Position numbers and translations under genes: made by a program
From: an uncultured Clostridia bacterium
Lineage (GTDB): Bacteria > Bacillota > Clostridia > Christensenellales > Borkfalkiaceae
Reading direction: 5' to 3'
Assembly (NCBI GenBank): GCA_944346885.1
Contig: CALVMR010000018.1
Location: 1 to 64,000, forward strand
Length of the DNA stretch: 64,000 nucleotides
In this document: positions 8,112 through 17,411 of the stretch, piece after piece
Numbering within the stretch: position 1 is the first letter of the stretch
Layout of the letters: every line of letters starts with the position of its first letter
The notes under the pieces: generated by a model
The model's input: only the letters and a program-made list of their open reading frames with translations
Databases searched by the model: none
Told to the model about the DNA's origin: nothing

Positions 8112-9494
8112 ATGCAAAGGATACAGATCAAAGAACTTTATGCGCGGCTTTCCGCGTTCGGCGGCAAGCGCGTTACGGTCATGGGCTGGGTGCGCGCCTT
8201 GCGCGACGGAAAAACGTTCGCTTTTATCGACCTCAACGACGGCAGCTGCTTTAAGGGCGCGCAGGTCGTGTTCGAGCGCGCGGCGCTTGCAAATTACGAC
8301 GAGATCGCCCGCCAAAACGTCGGCGCGAGCCTCGTGGTCACGGGGAGCGTCGTTTTGACGCCCGAAAACAAGCAGCCGTTTGAGATCAAGGCGGAGCAGA
8401 TTTCGGTCATGGGCGCCTCTTCGCCCGATTATCCGCTGCAAAAAAAGCGGCATTCGCCCGAATTTTTGCGCGAGATCGCACACCTGCGGCCGCGTACGAA
8501 CCTGTTCCGCGCCGTGTTCCGCGTGCGCAGCGAAGCGGCGTTTGCCATCCATTCCTTTTTCAACGAGCGCGGGTTCGTCTATGTGCACACGCCCATTTTG
8601 ACGGGGAGCGACTGCGAGGGCGCGGGCGCCATGTTCCAAGTGACCACCCTCGATTTGGAGAAGATCAAGGGCGACGTCGATTACAAAAAGGACTTTTTCG
8701 GCAAAAAAGCGAGCCTGACCGTTTCGGGGCAGCTGGACGCCGAGGCGTACGCGATGGCGTTTGCGAACGTGTACACCTTCGGCCCCACCTTCCGCGCCGA
8801 ACGTTCCAACACCACCCGCCATGCCGCGGAGTTTTGGATGATCGAGCCGGAGATGTCGTTTTGCGACCTTGCGGGGGATATGGACGTGGCGGAGGCGATG
8901 GTCAAACACATCATCCGCCACGTTACGCGAACCTGCGCGGACGAGCTTGCCTTCCTCAACAGCTTTGTGGATAAGGAGCTTTTGGCGCGCCTCAAAAACG
9001 TTGCGGAGAGCGAATTTGTGCGCCTGCCGTATACCGAAGCGATCGAAATTTTGAAAAAGGCGGACGCGAAATTCGAGTTCCCCGTGTATTGGGGGTGCGA
9101 CCTGCAAAGCGAGCACGAGCGCTACCTTACCGAAAAGGTGTACGCAAGGCCCGTGTTCCTCACCGATTACCCCAAGGAGATCAAGGCGTTTTATATGCGC
9201 TTGAACGACGACGGCAAAACGGTGGCGGCGGCAGACCTGCTGGTGCCCGGCATCGGCGAGCTGATCGGCGGCTCGCAGCGCGAAGAGCGCGAAGAGGTGC
9301 TCTTGGCGCGCATGAAGGAGATGGGGCTGCGCCCCGAAGATTACGGCTGGTATTTAGACCTGCGCCGCTACGGCGGCACGGTGCATGCGGGCTTCGGGCT
9401 GGGCTTCGAACGCATGATCATGTACCTTACCGGCGTTGCCAACATCCGCGACGTGCTTCCTTTCCCGCGGACGGTGGGGAATTTGGAGTATTAA
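8112..9494 (+). CDS. asnS: Asparagine--tRNA ligase
   Basis: A 460-residue class IIb aminoacyl-tRNA synthetase. The N-terminal OB-fold anticodon-binding domain ([16 protein letters not shown], near residues 19-34) is followed by the catalytic core with motif 2 ([21 protein letters not shown], near residue 230, where the [11 protein letters not shown] form is typical of AsnRS) and motif 3 ([15 protein letters not shown], near residue 430). The C-terminal [11 protein letters not shown] is close to the usual AsnRS ending. It charges tRNA-Asn with asparagine using ATP. It is a single-gene unit with its own promoter and a hairpin terminator. Confidence 0.95.
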   Translation: MQRIQIKELYARLSAFGGKRVTVMGWVRALRDGKTFAFIDLNDGSCFKGAQVVFERAALANYDEIARQNVGASLVVTGSVVLTPENKQPFEIKAEQISVMGASSPDYPLQKKRHSPEFLREIAHLRPRTNLFRAVFRVRSEAAFAIHSFFNERGFVYVHTPILTGSDCEGAGAMFQVTTLDLEKIKGDVDYKKDFFGKKASLTVSGQLDAEAYAMAFANVYTFGPTFRAERSNTTRHAAEFWMIEPEMSFCDLAGDMDVAEAMVKHIIRHVTRTCADELAFLNSFVDKELLARLKNVAESEFVRLPYTEAIEILKKADAKFEFPVYWGCDLQSEHERYLTEKVYARPVFLTDYPKEIKAFYMRLNDDGKTVAAADLLVPGIGELIGGSQREEREEVLLARMKEMGLRPEDYGWYLDLRRYGGTVHAGFGLGFERMIMYLTGVANIRDVLPFPRTVGNLEY

Positions 9495-10047
9495 AAGAGT
9501 TCGTAAAAATCTCGGCAGGCTGCTGCCTGCGATTTTTACGATTTGAGGGGAAACCCGAACGGTTTTCCCCTCGCCGCGCGATGAAACAGGGCACACCGTT
9601 ATAAAAATCGCGCGGCTTCACCCCTTCCGTGCGCCGCCCGTGCGGCGTAAGGTGCAAAAGCAAAAAGCGTGGTTTTTGCTTTTGCAGAGATTGTTTTGGG
9701 AGCGGCGCATGCACCTTTCCTGTAACAGGCAAGGCGTTGCCAAATAAGGTTGCGTTGCGGAAAAGTGTGATTTTCCTTGTGCGAGCGATAATAGAAATCG
9801 CGCACATTCACCCCTTTTCATAAAAGCCGCAGGGTTGCGACAAATTGGGGTCGTTTAGGCAAAAACGCGGTTTTGCCACGCGCATTCTATTATTGTAAAA
9901 GGCAAAAATTCACCCGTTTTCCATAAGCCGAAAGTTTCGGCAACAGGGCTCTCGAAAACCGCGGCGTGCGAAAGTACTGCGGGATCTTTGGGAAGAGGGG
10001 CAGAGCGCGGTGCAAGAACAAAAATTTTTGATAAGGAGAGCAAGTTC
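9495..10047. other. 553-bp non-coding, hairpin-rich intergenic region
   Basis: No convincing gene was found here. The region holds a series of inverted repeats: 9502-9540, 9545-9572 (GAGGGGAAA.../...TTTTCCCCTC), 9633-9646, and 9654-9685 (perfect 13-bp stem GCAAAAGCAAAAA). A motif resembling ATAGAAATCGCGCAnATTCACCCC recurs about three times (near 9590, 9790 and 9890), and a relative is found at 15690 ahead of ftsY. Short reading frames on both strands look random. Confidence 0.6.
9502..9540 (+). terminator. Hairpin terminator after asnS
   Basis: Stem CGTAAAAATC / GATTTTTACG with inner stem GCAGGC/GCCTGC and loop TGCT. The core ATCTCGGCAGGC recurs in the ftsY terminator. Confidence 0.65.
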
Positions 10048-10248
10048 ATGGCAAAACAAAAGCGGTTTTTGCGGGTATACGCGCAGGGGAACGTGAAAGG
10101 GTTCAGAATTTGGATCGACCGCGAAACGGGCGTAAATTACCTGTTCGGGTTTGACGGATACGGCGGCGGGCTGACGCCGCTGCTCGGTGCGGACGGGGCT
10201 CCCGTCGTAACGCCGAAAGACGAGTTGGAAAAACTCTCCGCAAAATAA
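10048..10248 (+). CDS. Small DUF6440-like protein
   Basis: A 66-residue protein, MAKQKRFLRVYAQGN..., with the core ETGVNYLFGFDGYGGGLTPL near residues 27-46 and a short acidic C-terminus. The ETGVNYLF...GGLTPLL pattern resembles the small uncharacterised Firmicutes family I know as DUF6440; this is from memory and not checked. No membrane segment or catalytic motif is visible. The start is set by AAGGAGAGC ahead of the ATG at 10048; the longer frame from 9988 has no RBS. It lies 54 nt before plsX and probably shares its transcript. Confidence 0.7.
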   Translation: MAKQKRFLRVYAQGNVKGFRIWIDRETGVNYLFGFDGYGGGLTPLLGADGAPVVTPKDELEKLSAK

Positions 10249-10302
10249 GGGAAGATATCCGCCGCGGGGCGTTTTTTGCAAAAAACAGCACGGGAGAGAG
10301 CG

Positions 10303-11328
10303 ATGACGAAAGTTATTCTGGATGCGATGGGCGGGGATAACGCGCCCGAACAGATCGTAAAGGGCGCCGCGTTGGCGCTTGCGCAAAAACCGGACCTTAC
10401 GCTCGTTTTAACGGGAGACGAGGCGCGCATAAACGCCTGCCTCGCCAAGGAAACGTACGACAGGGCGCGCCTTCGCGTTGTGCATTGCAGCGAAGTGATC
10501 ACCAACGACGACGTGCCGACGGCAGCCATACGGCAGAAGAAAGATTCTTCGCTCGTGGTGGCGCTGAACATGCTCAAAGAGGACGAAGAGGCGGCGGCGT
10601 TTGTTTCCGCGGGCTCCACGGGGGCGGTGCTCACGGGCGCGCTTTTGCGCGTCGGGCGGATCCGCGGCGTATCCCGCCCCGCCGTCTGCCCCGCGTTCCC
10701 CACGGCTGCGGGGGGCCGGGTATACATTGCGGACGCGGGCGCCAACGCGGAGTGCAAGCCCCTCAACTTGGTGCATTTTGCGCTCATGGGCACGGCATAT
10801 GCCCGTTCGGCGGGCATAAAGGAGCCGCGCGTCGGGCTGGTTTCCAACGGCACCGAAGAGCACAAGGGCGACCCGCTGCACCAAGAGGCGTTTTCGCTTT
10901 TGAAGCAGACGCCCGGCATCAACTTTGTCGGAAACATAGAGGGGCGCGACATCATGAGCGGCGAGATCGATGTTGCGGTCTGCGACGGGTTTTCGGGGAA
11001 CGTGGCGATCAAATCTTCCGAGGGCTGCGCGCTCGCCATGCTCAAAATCATCAAGCAGAACATTTCCGCGTCTTTTTGGGCAAAGCTCGGTTACGCGCTG
11101 TTTATGCGCGGGGCGTTTAAAAAGATCAAGCGGGTGATGGACTATAACCAATACGGCGGCGCGCTGCTTATCGGCATCAATAAAGTGGTCGTAAAGTCGC
11201 ACGGGGCGAGCAAGGCGCCGTCGATCTGCGCCTCGCTCTTGCAGGCGGCTGCCGCGGCGGAGAGCGGGCTGGTCCCCTCCGTCGCGCGGATGGTGGAAGC
11301 GGCGCAGCCGCAGGAAGAGCATGCTTAA
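10303..11328 (+). CDS. plsX: Phosphate acyltransferase PlsX
   Basis: A 341-residue protein beginning MTKVILDAMGGDNAPEQIVK, the PlsX N-terminal signature, with GFSGNVAIKSSEG near residue 229. PlsX converts acyl-ACP to acyl-phosphate, the donor for PlsY in phosphatidic acid synthesis, acting at the cytoplasmic membrane. The start at 10303 follows GGGAGAGAG; the earlier in-frame start at 10276 lacks one. It overlaps rnc by 8 nt. The acpP and fab genes that often lie between plsX and rnc in other Firmicutes are absent here. Confidence 0.95.
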   Translation: MTKVILDAMGGDNAPEQIVKGAALALAQKPDLTLVLTGDEARINACLAKETYDRARLRVVHCSEVITNDDVPTAAIRQKKDSSLVVALNMLKEDEEAAAFVSAGSTGAVLTGALLRVGRIRGVSRPAVCPAFPTAAGGRVYIADAGANAECKPLNLVHFALMGTAYARSAGIKEPRVGLVSNGTEEHKGDPLHQEAFSLLKQTPGINFVGNIEGRDIMSGEIDVAVCDGFSGNVAIKSSEGCALAMLKIIKQNISASFWAKLGYALFMRGAFKKIKRVMDYNQYGGALLIGINKVVVKSHGASKAPSICASLLQAAAAAESGLVPSVARMVEAAQPQEEHA

Positions 11329-11974
11329 AGAAACCGCGCAGATCGAACAAACGCTCGGCTATACGTTCCGGGATAAGGAACTGCTCGCCCGCTGTTTTAC
11401 GCACAGTTCGTACGCGAACGAGCACGGCGGCGAAAGCAACGAGCGGTTGGAATTTTTGGGAGACGCGCTGCTCGGCGCCATCGTTGCCGAACGGCTGTAT
11501 GCGCAGGGCGGCAGCGAAGGGGAGATGACCGCCGCCCGCATCCGCCTCGTGGCGGCGCAGCCGCTGGCGCGCGCGATCCGCGCGGACGGGTTGCAGCAGT
11601 ATTTGCGCTGCATCGGAAAGGTGGGCGAAAAGAGCGTTTCCAGCTTGTTTGAAGCGCTGGTGGCGGGGCTCTTTTTAGACGGAGGGATCGAAGCCGCCCG
11701 CGCGTTCGTGCTTGCAAAACTTCCGCTCGTTGCCGAGCGGGAGCCCAATTACAAGGGCGATCTGCAAGAGTATTTACAGGGCCGCGCCCTTCCGCGCGCC
11801 GTGTATACGCTGCTCTCTTCGGAAGGAACGCCGCACGCGCCCCGCTTTACGGTGCGCGCCGAGGGCGGCGGGGCGTGCGCGCAGGGCACGGGCAGCAGCG
11901 TGCGCGCCGCCGAAAAACAGGCGGCAAAAAATCTTTTGGCTCTGCTGGGGCAGGGCGGGGGAGAACAGGTTTGA
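11321..11974 (+). CDS. rnc: Ribonuclease III
   Basis: A 217-residue protein with the catalytic signature NERLEFLGDALL near residue 40 and a C-terminal double-stranded-RNA-binding domain from about residue 150, the normal RNase III arrangement. It processes rRNA precursors and other duplex RNAs. The gene overlaps plsX upstream and its stop overlaps the TTG start of smc downstream, so the three genes are likely translationally coupled. Confidence 0.95.
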   Translation: MLKETAQIEQTLGYTFRDKELLARCFTHSSYANEHGGESNERLEFLGDALLGAIVAERLYAQGGSEGEMTAARIRLVAAQPLARAIRADGLQQYLRCIGKVGEKSVSSLFEALVAGLFLDGGIEAARAFVLAKLPLVAEREPNYKGDLQEYLQGRALPRAVYTLLSSEGTPHAPRFTVRAEGGGACAQGTGSSVRAAEKQAAKNLLALLGQGGGEQV

Positions 11975-14900
11975 ATTTTAAAAAAGTCGAGCTCAACGGC
12001 TTCAAATCCTTTGCGGATAAAACGGAGATCAAATTCGGGGACGGCGTGACCTGCATCGTCGGGCCGAACGGCTGCGGCAAGAGCAACGTGGCGGATTCCA
12101 TCCGCTGGGTGCTGGGCGAGCAGTCTGCCAAAACCATGCGCGGTTCGAGCATGCAGGACGTCATTTTCGGCGGCACGCAGACGCGCAAAAGCCAGTCCTT
12201 TTGCGAGGTGACGCTCACCTTCGACAACAGCACGCACATGTTTGCGGACCTCGACTTCAACGAGGTCGCCATGACGCGCCGCCTCTACCGCAGCGGCGAA
12301 AGCGAATATCTCATCAACCGCCAGCCCTGCCGCATGAAAGACATCGTAGACAGGCTGCATGCCGTGGGGCTGGGCAAAGAGGGGTACTCCATCATCGGGC
12401 AGGGCAAGATCGAACAGATCATGAACGCAAAGCCGGAGGATCGGCGCGCCATTTTCGAAGAGGCGACGGGCATCATCGTTTTCAAGGCGCGCAGGCAGGA
12501 GATCGAGCGCCGCCTCGCCAATTCGTACAACAATCTCAACATCTTTTTGCAGCGCATGAGCGAAGTGGAGCGCATGCTCGCCCCGCTCGCGCGGCAGGCG
12601 GAAAAGACGAAAAAATACCGCGAACTGTACGGTTCGCTCAAACACGCGGAGATCAATCTCTACATTTACAAGCACGACAATGCCGAATCCGCCCGCGCGG
12701 AGATCGGGGCGCGCATCGAGCGCATCCAGCGCGGGATCGACGAAAGCCGCAGCGAGGCGGCAAAGCTGGAAGAGGATTACGCCGAAGGCAGGCGCCGCAT
12801 CGCCGAGAGCGACGAGCAGTTGCAGCAGCTCAACGACAGCATTTTAAAATACACCGTCGAAATGCAGAAAAAGGAGGGCGACGTCAACGTCATCCGTGCG
12901 CGCATCACCTTTTTCGAACAGCAGCGCGAGGGGGAGAAAGCGGCGATCGAACGTGCGGAAAAGGAGCGCGCCGCCGTCGAAGACGGGGTTCTCCGCGCCG
13001 ACGCCGCCGCCGCGGACAACGAAAAGAAGGCGGAGGAATGCGCGCGCGAGCTGGAAACGCTCGCCGATGAGATCGCGCATTTGAACGAGCAGCTCTCCGA
13101 ATACGAGGCATGGAGCGACGAATCGCGCAAAAACGAGCTGGGGCGGCTGGAAAACCTCTCGGAGATCCGCCAAAACATCGGGCAGCTCTCCGCCAAAAAG
13201 GAGGCGATCGAGGAGCGCATCGCCGAGGTGTTCGCCGCCAGCGAGCAGCGCAAAGAGACGCTTGCCGCCGATAAAAAGGCGCTTGCCGAATGCGAAGACT
13301 GGCGCGCGGAGCTGGAAGAATACATAGCCCGCGAGGGAGAGGTGCGCCGCGCCAAAGAAGAGGAGATCGCAACCCTCGCGCAGCGGGCGGAGGCGGCGGG
13401 CGAAGAGCTGTTCCGCCTCAACGGGCGCATTTCCGCGCTGGAAGACCGCGCGCGGTTTTACAAAAACGTAAAAGAGGATTTTGAAGGGTACAAATTCTCC
13501 GTCAAAAAACTGATGACGGACGCGCGCAAAGACGTGCAGCTCGGCAAACGCATCAAAGGCGTTATCGCCGATATCGTTTCCTGCGACGAAAAGTTTGAAG
13601 TTGCCATCGAAACGGCGTTCGGCGGCGCCATGCAAAACGTTGTGACCGCCACGGGAGACGACGCGCGTTACCTCATCGAATATTTGAAGCGCACCAAGGG
13701 CGGCTCCATCACCTTTTTGCCCGTCGCTTCGCTCAAACCGCGCTACGAAACGGAGTTCACCCGCCGCGCGCTCAAAGAGGCGGGCGCGGTGGGGCTAGCC
13801 ACCGAGCTGGTGCGCTACGACAGCTATTACGACAACGTGATCTACAATTTGATCGGCAATACGCTCATTGCCGACACCATTGCCAGCGCCAACGAGATCG
13901 CCAAAAAATATCCGCACGCATTCCGCATCGTCACGCTGGACGGAGACGTGATCGCCACGTCCGGGTCGATGACGGGCGGTTCCCGCCGGGCAGACAGCGG
14001 CAATTTGCTTGCCAACGAGCGCAAGATCGGTGAGGCGGAGGCGGCGATTGCCGAAGCCAAAAAGGAGCGCGACGCGCTACAAAAAAGCCGTTCTTCGCTG
14101 GAAGAGCAGCGGGCAAAGGCGGCGCGCGAGCTGGAAGATCTGCGGAACAGCTTTACCGAGGCGCGCAGCAAACTTGCCGCGCTCGAAGAAAAGCGCGCCC
14201 AGCTTTCCGCGCGCGTTGAAGAAGGGGAAAAGGACCTCGCCGTGCAGGAGGGCACGCTCGCCGTGCTGGGCGAGCGCATGCAGGGCATTACCAGCGATTT
14301 TTCCGCCTCTTCCGCGGGCGAAGAGCAGATCTCGCGGCTGAAAGGGGAGGAGGACGAACAGTCTGCCCGCCGCCGTAGGGAGTACGAGCAGCTGCGCTCG
14401 GAGCTTGCCCAGCGCAATCTGCGCCGCAGCTCCGTGCAGGTGTACATGGCGCAGTACCGCGCGGGGGCAGACGCCGCGGCGGCGGAGAGCGCGCGCTGCG
14501 CGCGCGAGGGGCAAACGCTCGCCGAGCGCATTGCCGAGGCAAAGCAGAACATCGAAAACATCGCCCTTACCTTGCAGGATTTGGAAGAGATGGCGGAAAA
14601 GGCGGCGCTCACGCCCGCCCAGCAGGAAGAACTTGCCTCGCTGCGCGCCGCCCGCGAGCAAAAGCAGCGGGAAAAGGAGCAGCTGAATGCCGCGCTGGAA
14701 AGCGCGCTGGAAAAGACGCGCGCGCTCAACGAGCGCACCGAGCGCCTTGCCGAAGAGCGCCACGCCGAGGAGATCGCGCTCACCCGCATCGATTCGGAGC
14801 TGGAAAATTTGCAGGCGCGCATCGACGAGGAGTATCAGGAGACGTACGAGAGCTGCCTTGCCTACAAAGACGATACGTTCGACGTGCGCGAGGGGCAAAC

Positions 14901-15570
14901 GCAGGTCAACCGCCTCCGCCGCGAGATCAACGGGCTGGGCGCCATCAACCACAACGCGTTGGAAGAGTACGAACAGCTGAGCGCGCAGTACGAGGAGATG
15001 TGCTCGCAGCGCGACGACGTGCAAAAGGGCATCGACGATGCGACCGCCGCCCTCGAACAGCTCAAAGGCGAAATGCAAAAGCAGTTCGACGAAGGGTTCG
15101 ACCGCATTAACGAAAACTTTAAAAAGTTGTTCCGCGAGCTGTTCGGCGGCGGCAGGGCAGAACTGCAAATGGATTATTCGGAATGTGACGACCCGCTTTC
15201 GGCGGGCGTGGAGATCGTTGCCTGCCCGCCCGGAAAAAAGCTGACCAAGATCTCCCTTTTATCGGGCGGCGAACGCGCGCTTACGGCGATCGCCATCCTC
15301 TTCGCCATCCTCATGCTGCGCCCCATGCCGTTTTGCGTGCTGGACGAGATCGAGGCGGCGCTCGACGAGGCGAACGTGGATAAATTCGCCCAATTTTTAA
15401 AGAAGTTTGCCAAAGAAACGCAGTTTATCGTCATCACCCACCGCAAGCCGACCATGGAAAAGGCAGACTGCCTCTTCGGCGTCACCATGGAGGAAAAGGG
15501 CGTTTCCAAGATCGTTTCCGTAAAACTTTCCGAAGTGGAGGCAAGGCTGGGCGGAGATACGGTGATGTAA
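11971..15570 (+). CDS. smc: Chromosome segregation protein SMC
   Basis: A 1199-residue SMC, normal length. It has Walker A GPNGCGKSN near residue 32, long coiled coils (about 170-500 and 660-1020), the hinge domain around residues 515-640, the signature motif LSGGE near 1096, and Walker B VLDEIEAALDEAN near 1123. It forms the condensin complex with ScpA and ScpB, which are not in this window. The start is a TTG at 11971 placed 7 nt after GGGGGAG and overlapping the rnc stop; it gives LNFKKVELNGFKSF, the usual SMC N-terminus. The longer frame from 11875 would lie inside rnc. Confidence 0.95.
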   Translation: MNFKKVELNGFKSFADKTEIKFGDGVTCIVGPNGCGKSNVADSIRWVLGEQSAKTMRGSSMQDVIFGGTQTRKSQSFCEVTLTFDNSTHMFADLDFNEVAMTRRLYRSGESEYLINRQPCRMKDIVDRLHAVGLGKEGYSIIGQGKIEQIMNAKPEDRRAIFEEATGIIVFKARRQEIERRLANSYNNLNIFLQRMSEVERMLAPLARQAEKTKKYRELYGSLKHAEINLYIYKHDNAESARAEIGARIERIQRGIDESRSEAAKLEEDYAEGRRRIAESDEQLQQLNDSILKYTVEMQKKEGDVNVIRARITFFEQQREGEKAAIERAEKERAAVEDGVLRADAAAADNEKKAEECARELETLADEIAHLNEQLSEYEAWSDESRKNELGRLENLSEIRQNIGQLSAKKEAIEERIAEVFAASEQRKETLAADKKALAECEDWRAELEEYIAREGEVRRAKEEEIATLAQRAEAAGEELFRLNGRISALEDRARFYKNVKEDFEGYKFSVKKLMTDARKDVQLGKRIKGVIADIVSCDEKFEVAIETAFGGAMQNVVTATGDDARYLIEYLKRTKGGSITFLPVASLKPRYETEFTRRALKEAGAVGLATELVRYDSYYDNVIYNLIGNTLIADTIASANEIAKKYPHAFRIVTLDGDVIATSGSMTGGSRRADSGNLLANERKIGEAEAAIAEAKKERDALQKSRSSLEEQRAKAARELEDLRNSFTEARSKLAALEEKRAQLSARVEEGEKDLAVQEGTLAVLGERMQGITSDFSASSAGEEQISRLKGEEDEQSARRRREYEQLRSELAQRNLRRSSVQVYMAQYRAGADAAAAESARCAREGQTLAERIAEAKQNIENIALTLQDLEEMAEKAALTPAQQEELASLRAAREQKQREKEQLNAALESALEKTRALNERTERLAEERHAEEIALTRIDSELENLQARIDEEYQETYESCLAYKDDTFDVREGQTQVNRLRREINGLGAINHNALEEYEQLSAQYEEMCSQRDDVQKGIDDATAALEQLKGEMQKQFDEGFDRINENFKKLFRELFGGGRAELQMDYSECDDPLSAGVEIVACPPGKKLTKISLLSGGERALTAIAILFAILMLRPMPFCVLDEIEAALDEANVDKFAQFLKKFAKETQFIVITHRKPTMEKADCLFGVTMEEKGVSKIVSVKLSEVEARLGGDTVM

Positions 15571-15575
15571 GGGGC

Positions 15576-15613
15576 ACGAAATTTTTTCGAGCTGACGAAA
15601 AAAATTTCCGTGC
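15576..15613 (+). terminator. Long A/T-rich hairpin after smc
   Basis: GCACGAAATTTTTTCG and CGAAAAAAATTTCCGTGC pair around AGCTGA. It is probably the smc terminator; its CACG...CGTG outer pairing resembles the leader hairpins of ftsY, rbgA and hisS. Confidence 0.55.
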
Positions 15614-15736
15614 GTTGAGGGCGACACCATTGTTCGCGGCTTTGCCGCTCGGCAGCGGTTTCTCCCTCTTTCGGGCACATTTTAGGGCACGCCATTATAG
15701 AAATGCCGCAAATTCATCCTCTTGCCGCAAACCTGC

Positions 15737-15903
15737 GGCTCAATTCGGAAAGAGTGAATGCGGCGCGCTTATTATCGAGAGCATACGGCGCGCGCCGCAG
15801 AGAGAAAAACGAATGCAGAGCCGCGCTTTATCGCGGCGAACATTCGGTTGTCTCGCAAATCACGGAAAAAAGTTTTGTCTCTTTCAAAACTTTTTTCGTG
15901 AAC
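15737..15903 (+). repeat. Dispersed structured repeat, copy A (upstream of ftsY)
   Basis: By hand alignment it matches 21327-21493 without gaps and with 9 mismatches in 167 bases. It contains the pairings TGCGGCGCGC/GCGCGCCGCA, CGAATG/CATTCG enclosing GCCGCG/CGCGGC, and a 3' hairpin (15861-15900). It ends CGTGAAC 19 nt before the ftsY ATG. Confidence 0.85.
15861..15903 (+). promoter_or_regulatory. TCTCTTT-loop leader hairpin of ftsY
   Basis: CACGGAAAAAAGTTTT / AAAACTTTTTTCGTG with loop GTCTCTTTC, then AAC. The same loop and exit sequence occur before rbgA and hisS. Confidence 0.6.
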
Positions 15904-15922
15904 AAGGAAAGGGGAGTTTTTT

Positions 15923-16816
15923 ATGGGATTATTCGGTAAGATCATCGGCGCTTTGAAAAAGACGAAGGATAACATTTCTTCCAAACTTGCGGCGCTCTTT
16001 CAAAAAGGGATCGGCGAAGATTTTTACGACGAGCTGGAAGAGATCCTCATTTCCGCCGATATTTCGGTCATCACCGCGGAGGAGATCGTCGATCAGATCC
16101 GCGCCGAGGCGAAAAAGGAAAAACTGAAAGACAAAGCGTACGTCGTCGATCTGCTCAAAGACGTCATCGAAGACACTTTGTGCGAGGCGGAGGTGCCGGA
16201 GATCGAATACCCCGCCGTCATCATGCTCGTCGGCGTGAACGGCGTGGGCAAAACAACGACCATCGGCAAACTTGCCAACTATTTCGTCAAGCAGAAAAAG
16301 AGCGTCACCGTGGCGGCGGCGGATACCTTCCGCGCCGCGGCGGCAGACCAGCTCTCCGTATGGGCGGAGCGCGCAAAGGTGCGCATCGTCAAGCACGAAG
16401 AGGGCAGCGACCCTTCCGCCGTGGTGTACGACGCCGTTTCCTCCGCCAAGGCAAAGGGCACGGACGTGGTGATCGTCGATACGGCGGGGCGGCTGCACGT
16501 CAAAGCCAATTTGATGGAAGAGCTGAAAAAGATGGACCGCGTCGTGCGGCGCGACTATCCCGAAGCGCACTTTTACAAATTCCTCGTGCTGGACGCGACG
16601 ACGGGGCAAAACGCCCTGTCGCAGGCAAAACTCTTTGACGAGGCGGTGGAGCTGGACGGCATTGTTTTGACCAAGCTGGACGGCACCGCAAAGGGCGGGT
16701 TCGTCGTATCGCTCTGCGGCGAACTGCGCATCCCCGTCGTGTTCGTCGGCACGGGCGAAAAGCTGGACGATCTGCAACTTTTCGACGCAGAGGAGTTTAC
16801 CGAGGGGATCATCTGA
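15923..16816 (+). CDS. ftsY: Signal recognition particle receptor FtsY
   Basis: A 297-residue SRP-receptor GTPase with the N domain at residues 1-95, the P-loop GVNGVGKTTT near residue 103, DTAGRLH near 185 and TKLDGTAKGG near 250. It lacks the long acidic A domain of enterobacterial FtsY, as is usual in Firmicutes. It docks the SRP-ribosome complex at the membrane translocon. It follows smc as in B. subtilis but is separated from it by a 352-bp structured spacer, so it is probably not simply co-transcribed. A hairpin terminator lies just after the stop. Confidence 0.95.
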   Translation: MGLFGKIIGALKKTKDNISSKLAALFQKGIGEDFYDELEEILISADISVITAEEIVDQIRAEAKKEKLKDKAYVVDLLKDVIEDTLCEAEVPEIEYPAVIMLVGVNGVGKTTTIGKLANYFVKQKKSVTVAAADTFRAAAADQLSVWAERAKVRIVKHEEGSDPSAVVYDAVSSAKAKGTDVVIVDTAGRLHVKANLMEELKKMDRVVRRDYPEAHFYKFLVLDATTGQNALSQAKLFDEAVELDGIVLTKLDGTAKGGFVVSLCGELRIPVVFVGTGEKLDDLQLFDAEEFTEGII

Positions 16817-16828
16817 GGCGGTCTCGCA

Positions 16829-16861
16829 AGATCTCGGCAGGCGCGCCGGGATCTTTTACGT
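16829..16861 (+). terminator. Terminator after ftsY
   Basis: AAGATCTCGGC / GCCGGGATCTT with loop AGGCGC, then TTACGTTT. A further hairpin, GCGGCTCCGC / GCGGAGCCGC, follows at about 16909-16944. Confidence 0.65.
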
Positions 16862-17011
16862 TTGCAAAGCATTTGCCCGCTTCCGCAAATCCCGTCTTTT
16901 TTTGCTGAGCGGCTCCGCTTTTGTTGTGCAAGGCGGAGCCGCCTCCGCTTTCGTTTTTTGCCCTCGCTGTCCGTCCGCTTTCCGCCCTTTTGTGGTTTTC
17001 GGAAAAAAGCA

Positions 17012-17040
17012 TTGACGGCGCCGCCGCTTTATAGTATAAT
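17012..17040 (+). promoter_or_regulatory. SigA-type promoter of ylxM
   Basis: TTGACG (17012-17017), 17-nt spacer, TATAAT (17035-17040). Confidence 0.8.
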
Positions 17041-17063
17041 CATGCAGGATAAGGAAAAGCGGA

Positions 17064-17411
17064 ATGAAAGATTTACGATACCTGCGCCTGTTCGACGTGT
17101 ACGGGCAGCTTTTAACGGGGCACAGGCGCGAGGTGTGCGAGCTGTATTATCTGTACGACTTATCGCTCACCGAGATCGCCGAACAGCAGGGCACCACCAA
17201 GCAGAGCGTTTCGGATACGCTTGCCAAAAGCCGCGCGCTTTTGGACGGGTACGAACAGAAACTGCATTTTTCGGCGCGCATGCAGGCGGCGGAAGCGGGG
17301 CTTGCCGCGCTTGCAAAACAATTTCCCGCCTGCGCCGAAGCGGCAAACGTCATTTCTGCCGCGCTGCGCGGCGGAGAGGAAAAAACGGATGCCGCCTCTG
17401 ACGAAAACTGA
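17064..17411 (+). CDS. ylxM: YlxM/p13-like DNA-binding protein (UPF0122)
   Basis: The 115-residue protein has a sigma-70 region-4-like helix-turn-helix (LSLTEIAEQQGTTKQSVSDT, near residues 34-53), the family hallmark, preceded by the usual REVCELYYLYD segment. YlxM is encoded beside ffh in most Firmicutes and is thought to modulate SRP; the molecular role is not settled. It has its own promoter. Its last 23 bases overlap the start of the following DUF559 gene, which separates it from ffh. Confidence 0.9.
   Translation: MKDLRYLRLFDVYGQLLTGHRREVCELYYLYDLSLTEIAEQQGTTKQSVSDTLAKSRALLDGYEQKLHFSARMQAAEAGLAALAKQFPACAEAANVISAALRGGEEKTDAASDEN

Larger units (their letters stand above)
15571..15922. other. 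352-bp intergenic region carrying structured repeat copy A
   Basis: No gene is seen here. Contents in order are the smc hairpin (15576-15613), a stretch near 15680-15735 resembling motifs in the asnS-plsX gap, the 167-bp repeat copy A (15737-15903), and the ftsY ribosome-binding site AAGGAAAGGGGAG. Confidence 0.7.

Noticed and set aside
9629..9823. Small open frames between asnS and the DUF6440-like gene
   Set aside because: No ribosome-binding sites, frames on both strands of similar length, and the DNA is dominated by inverted repeats.
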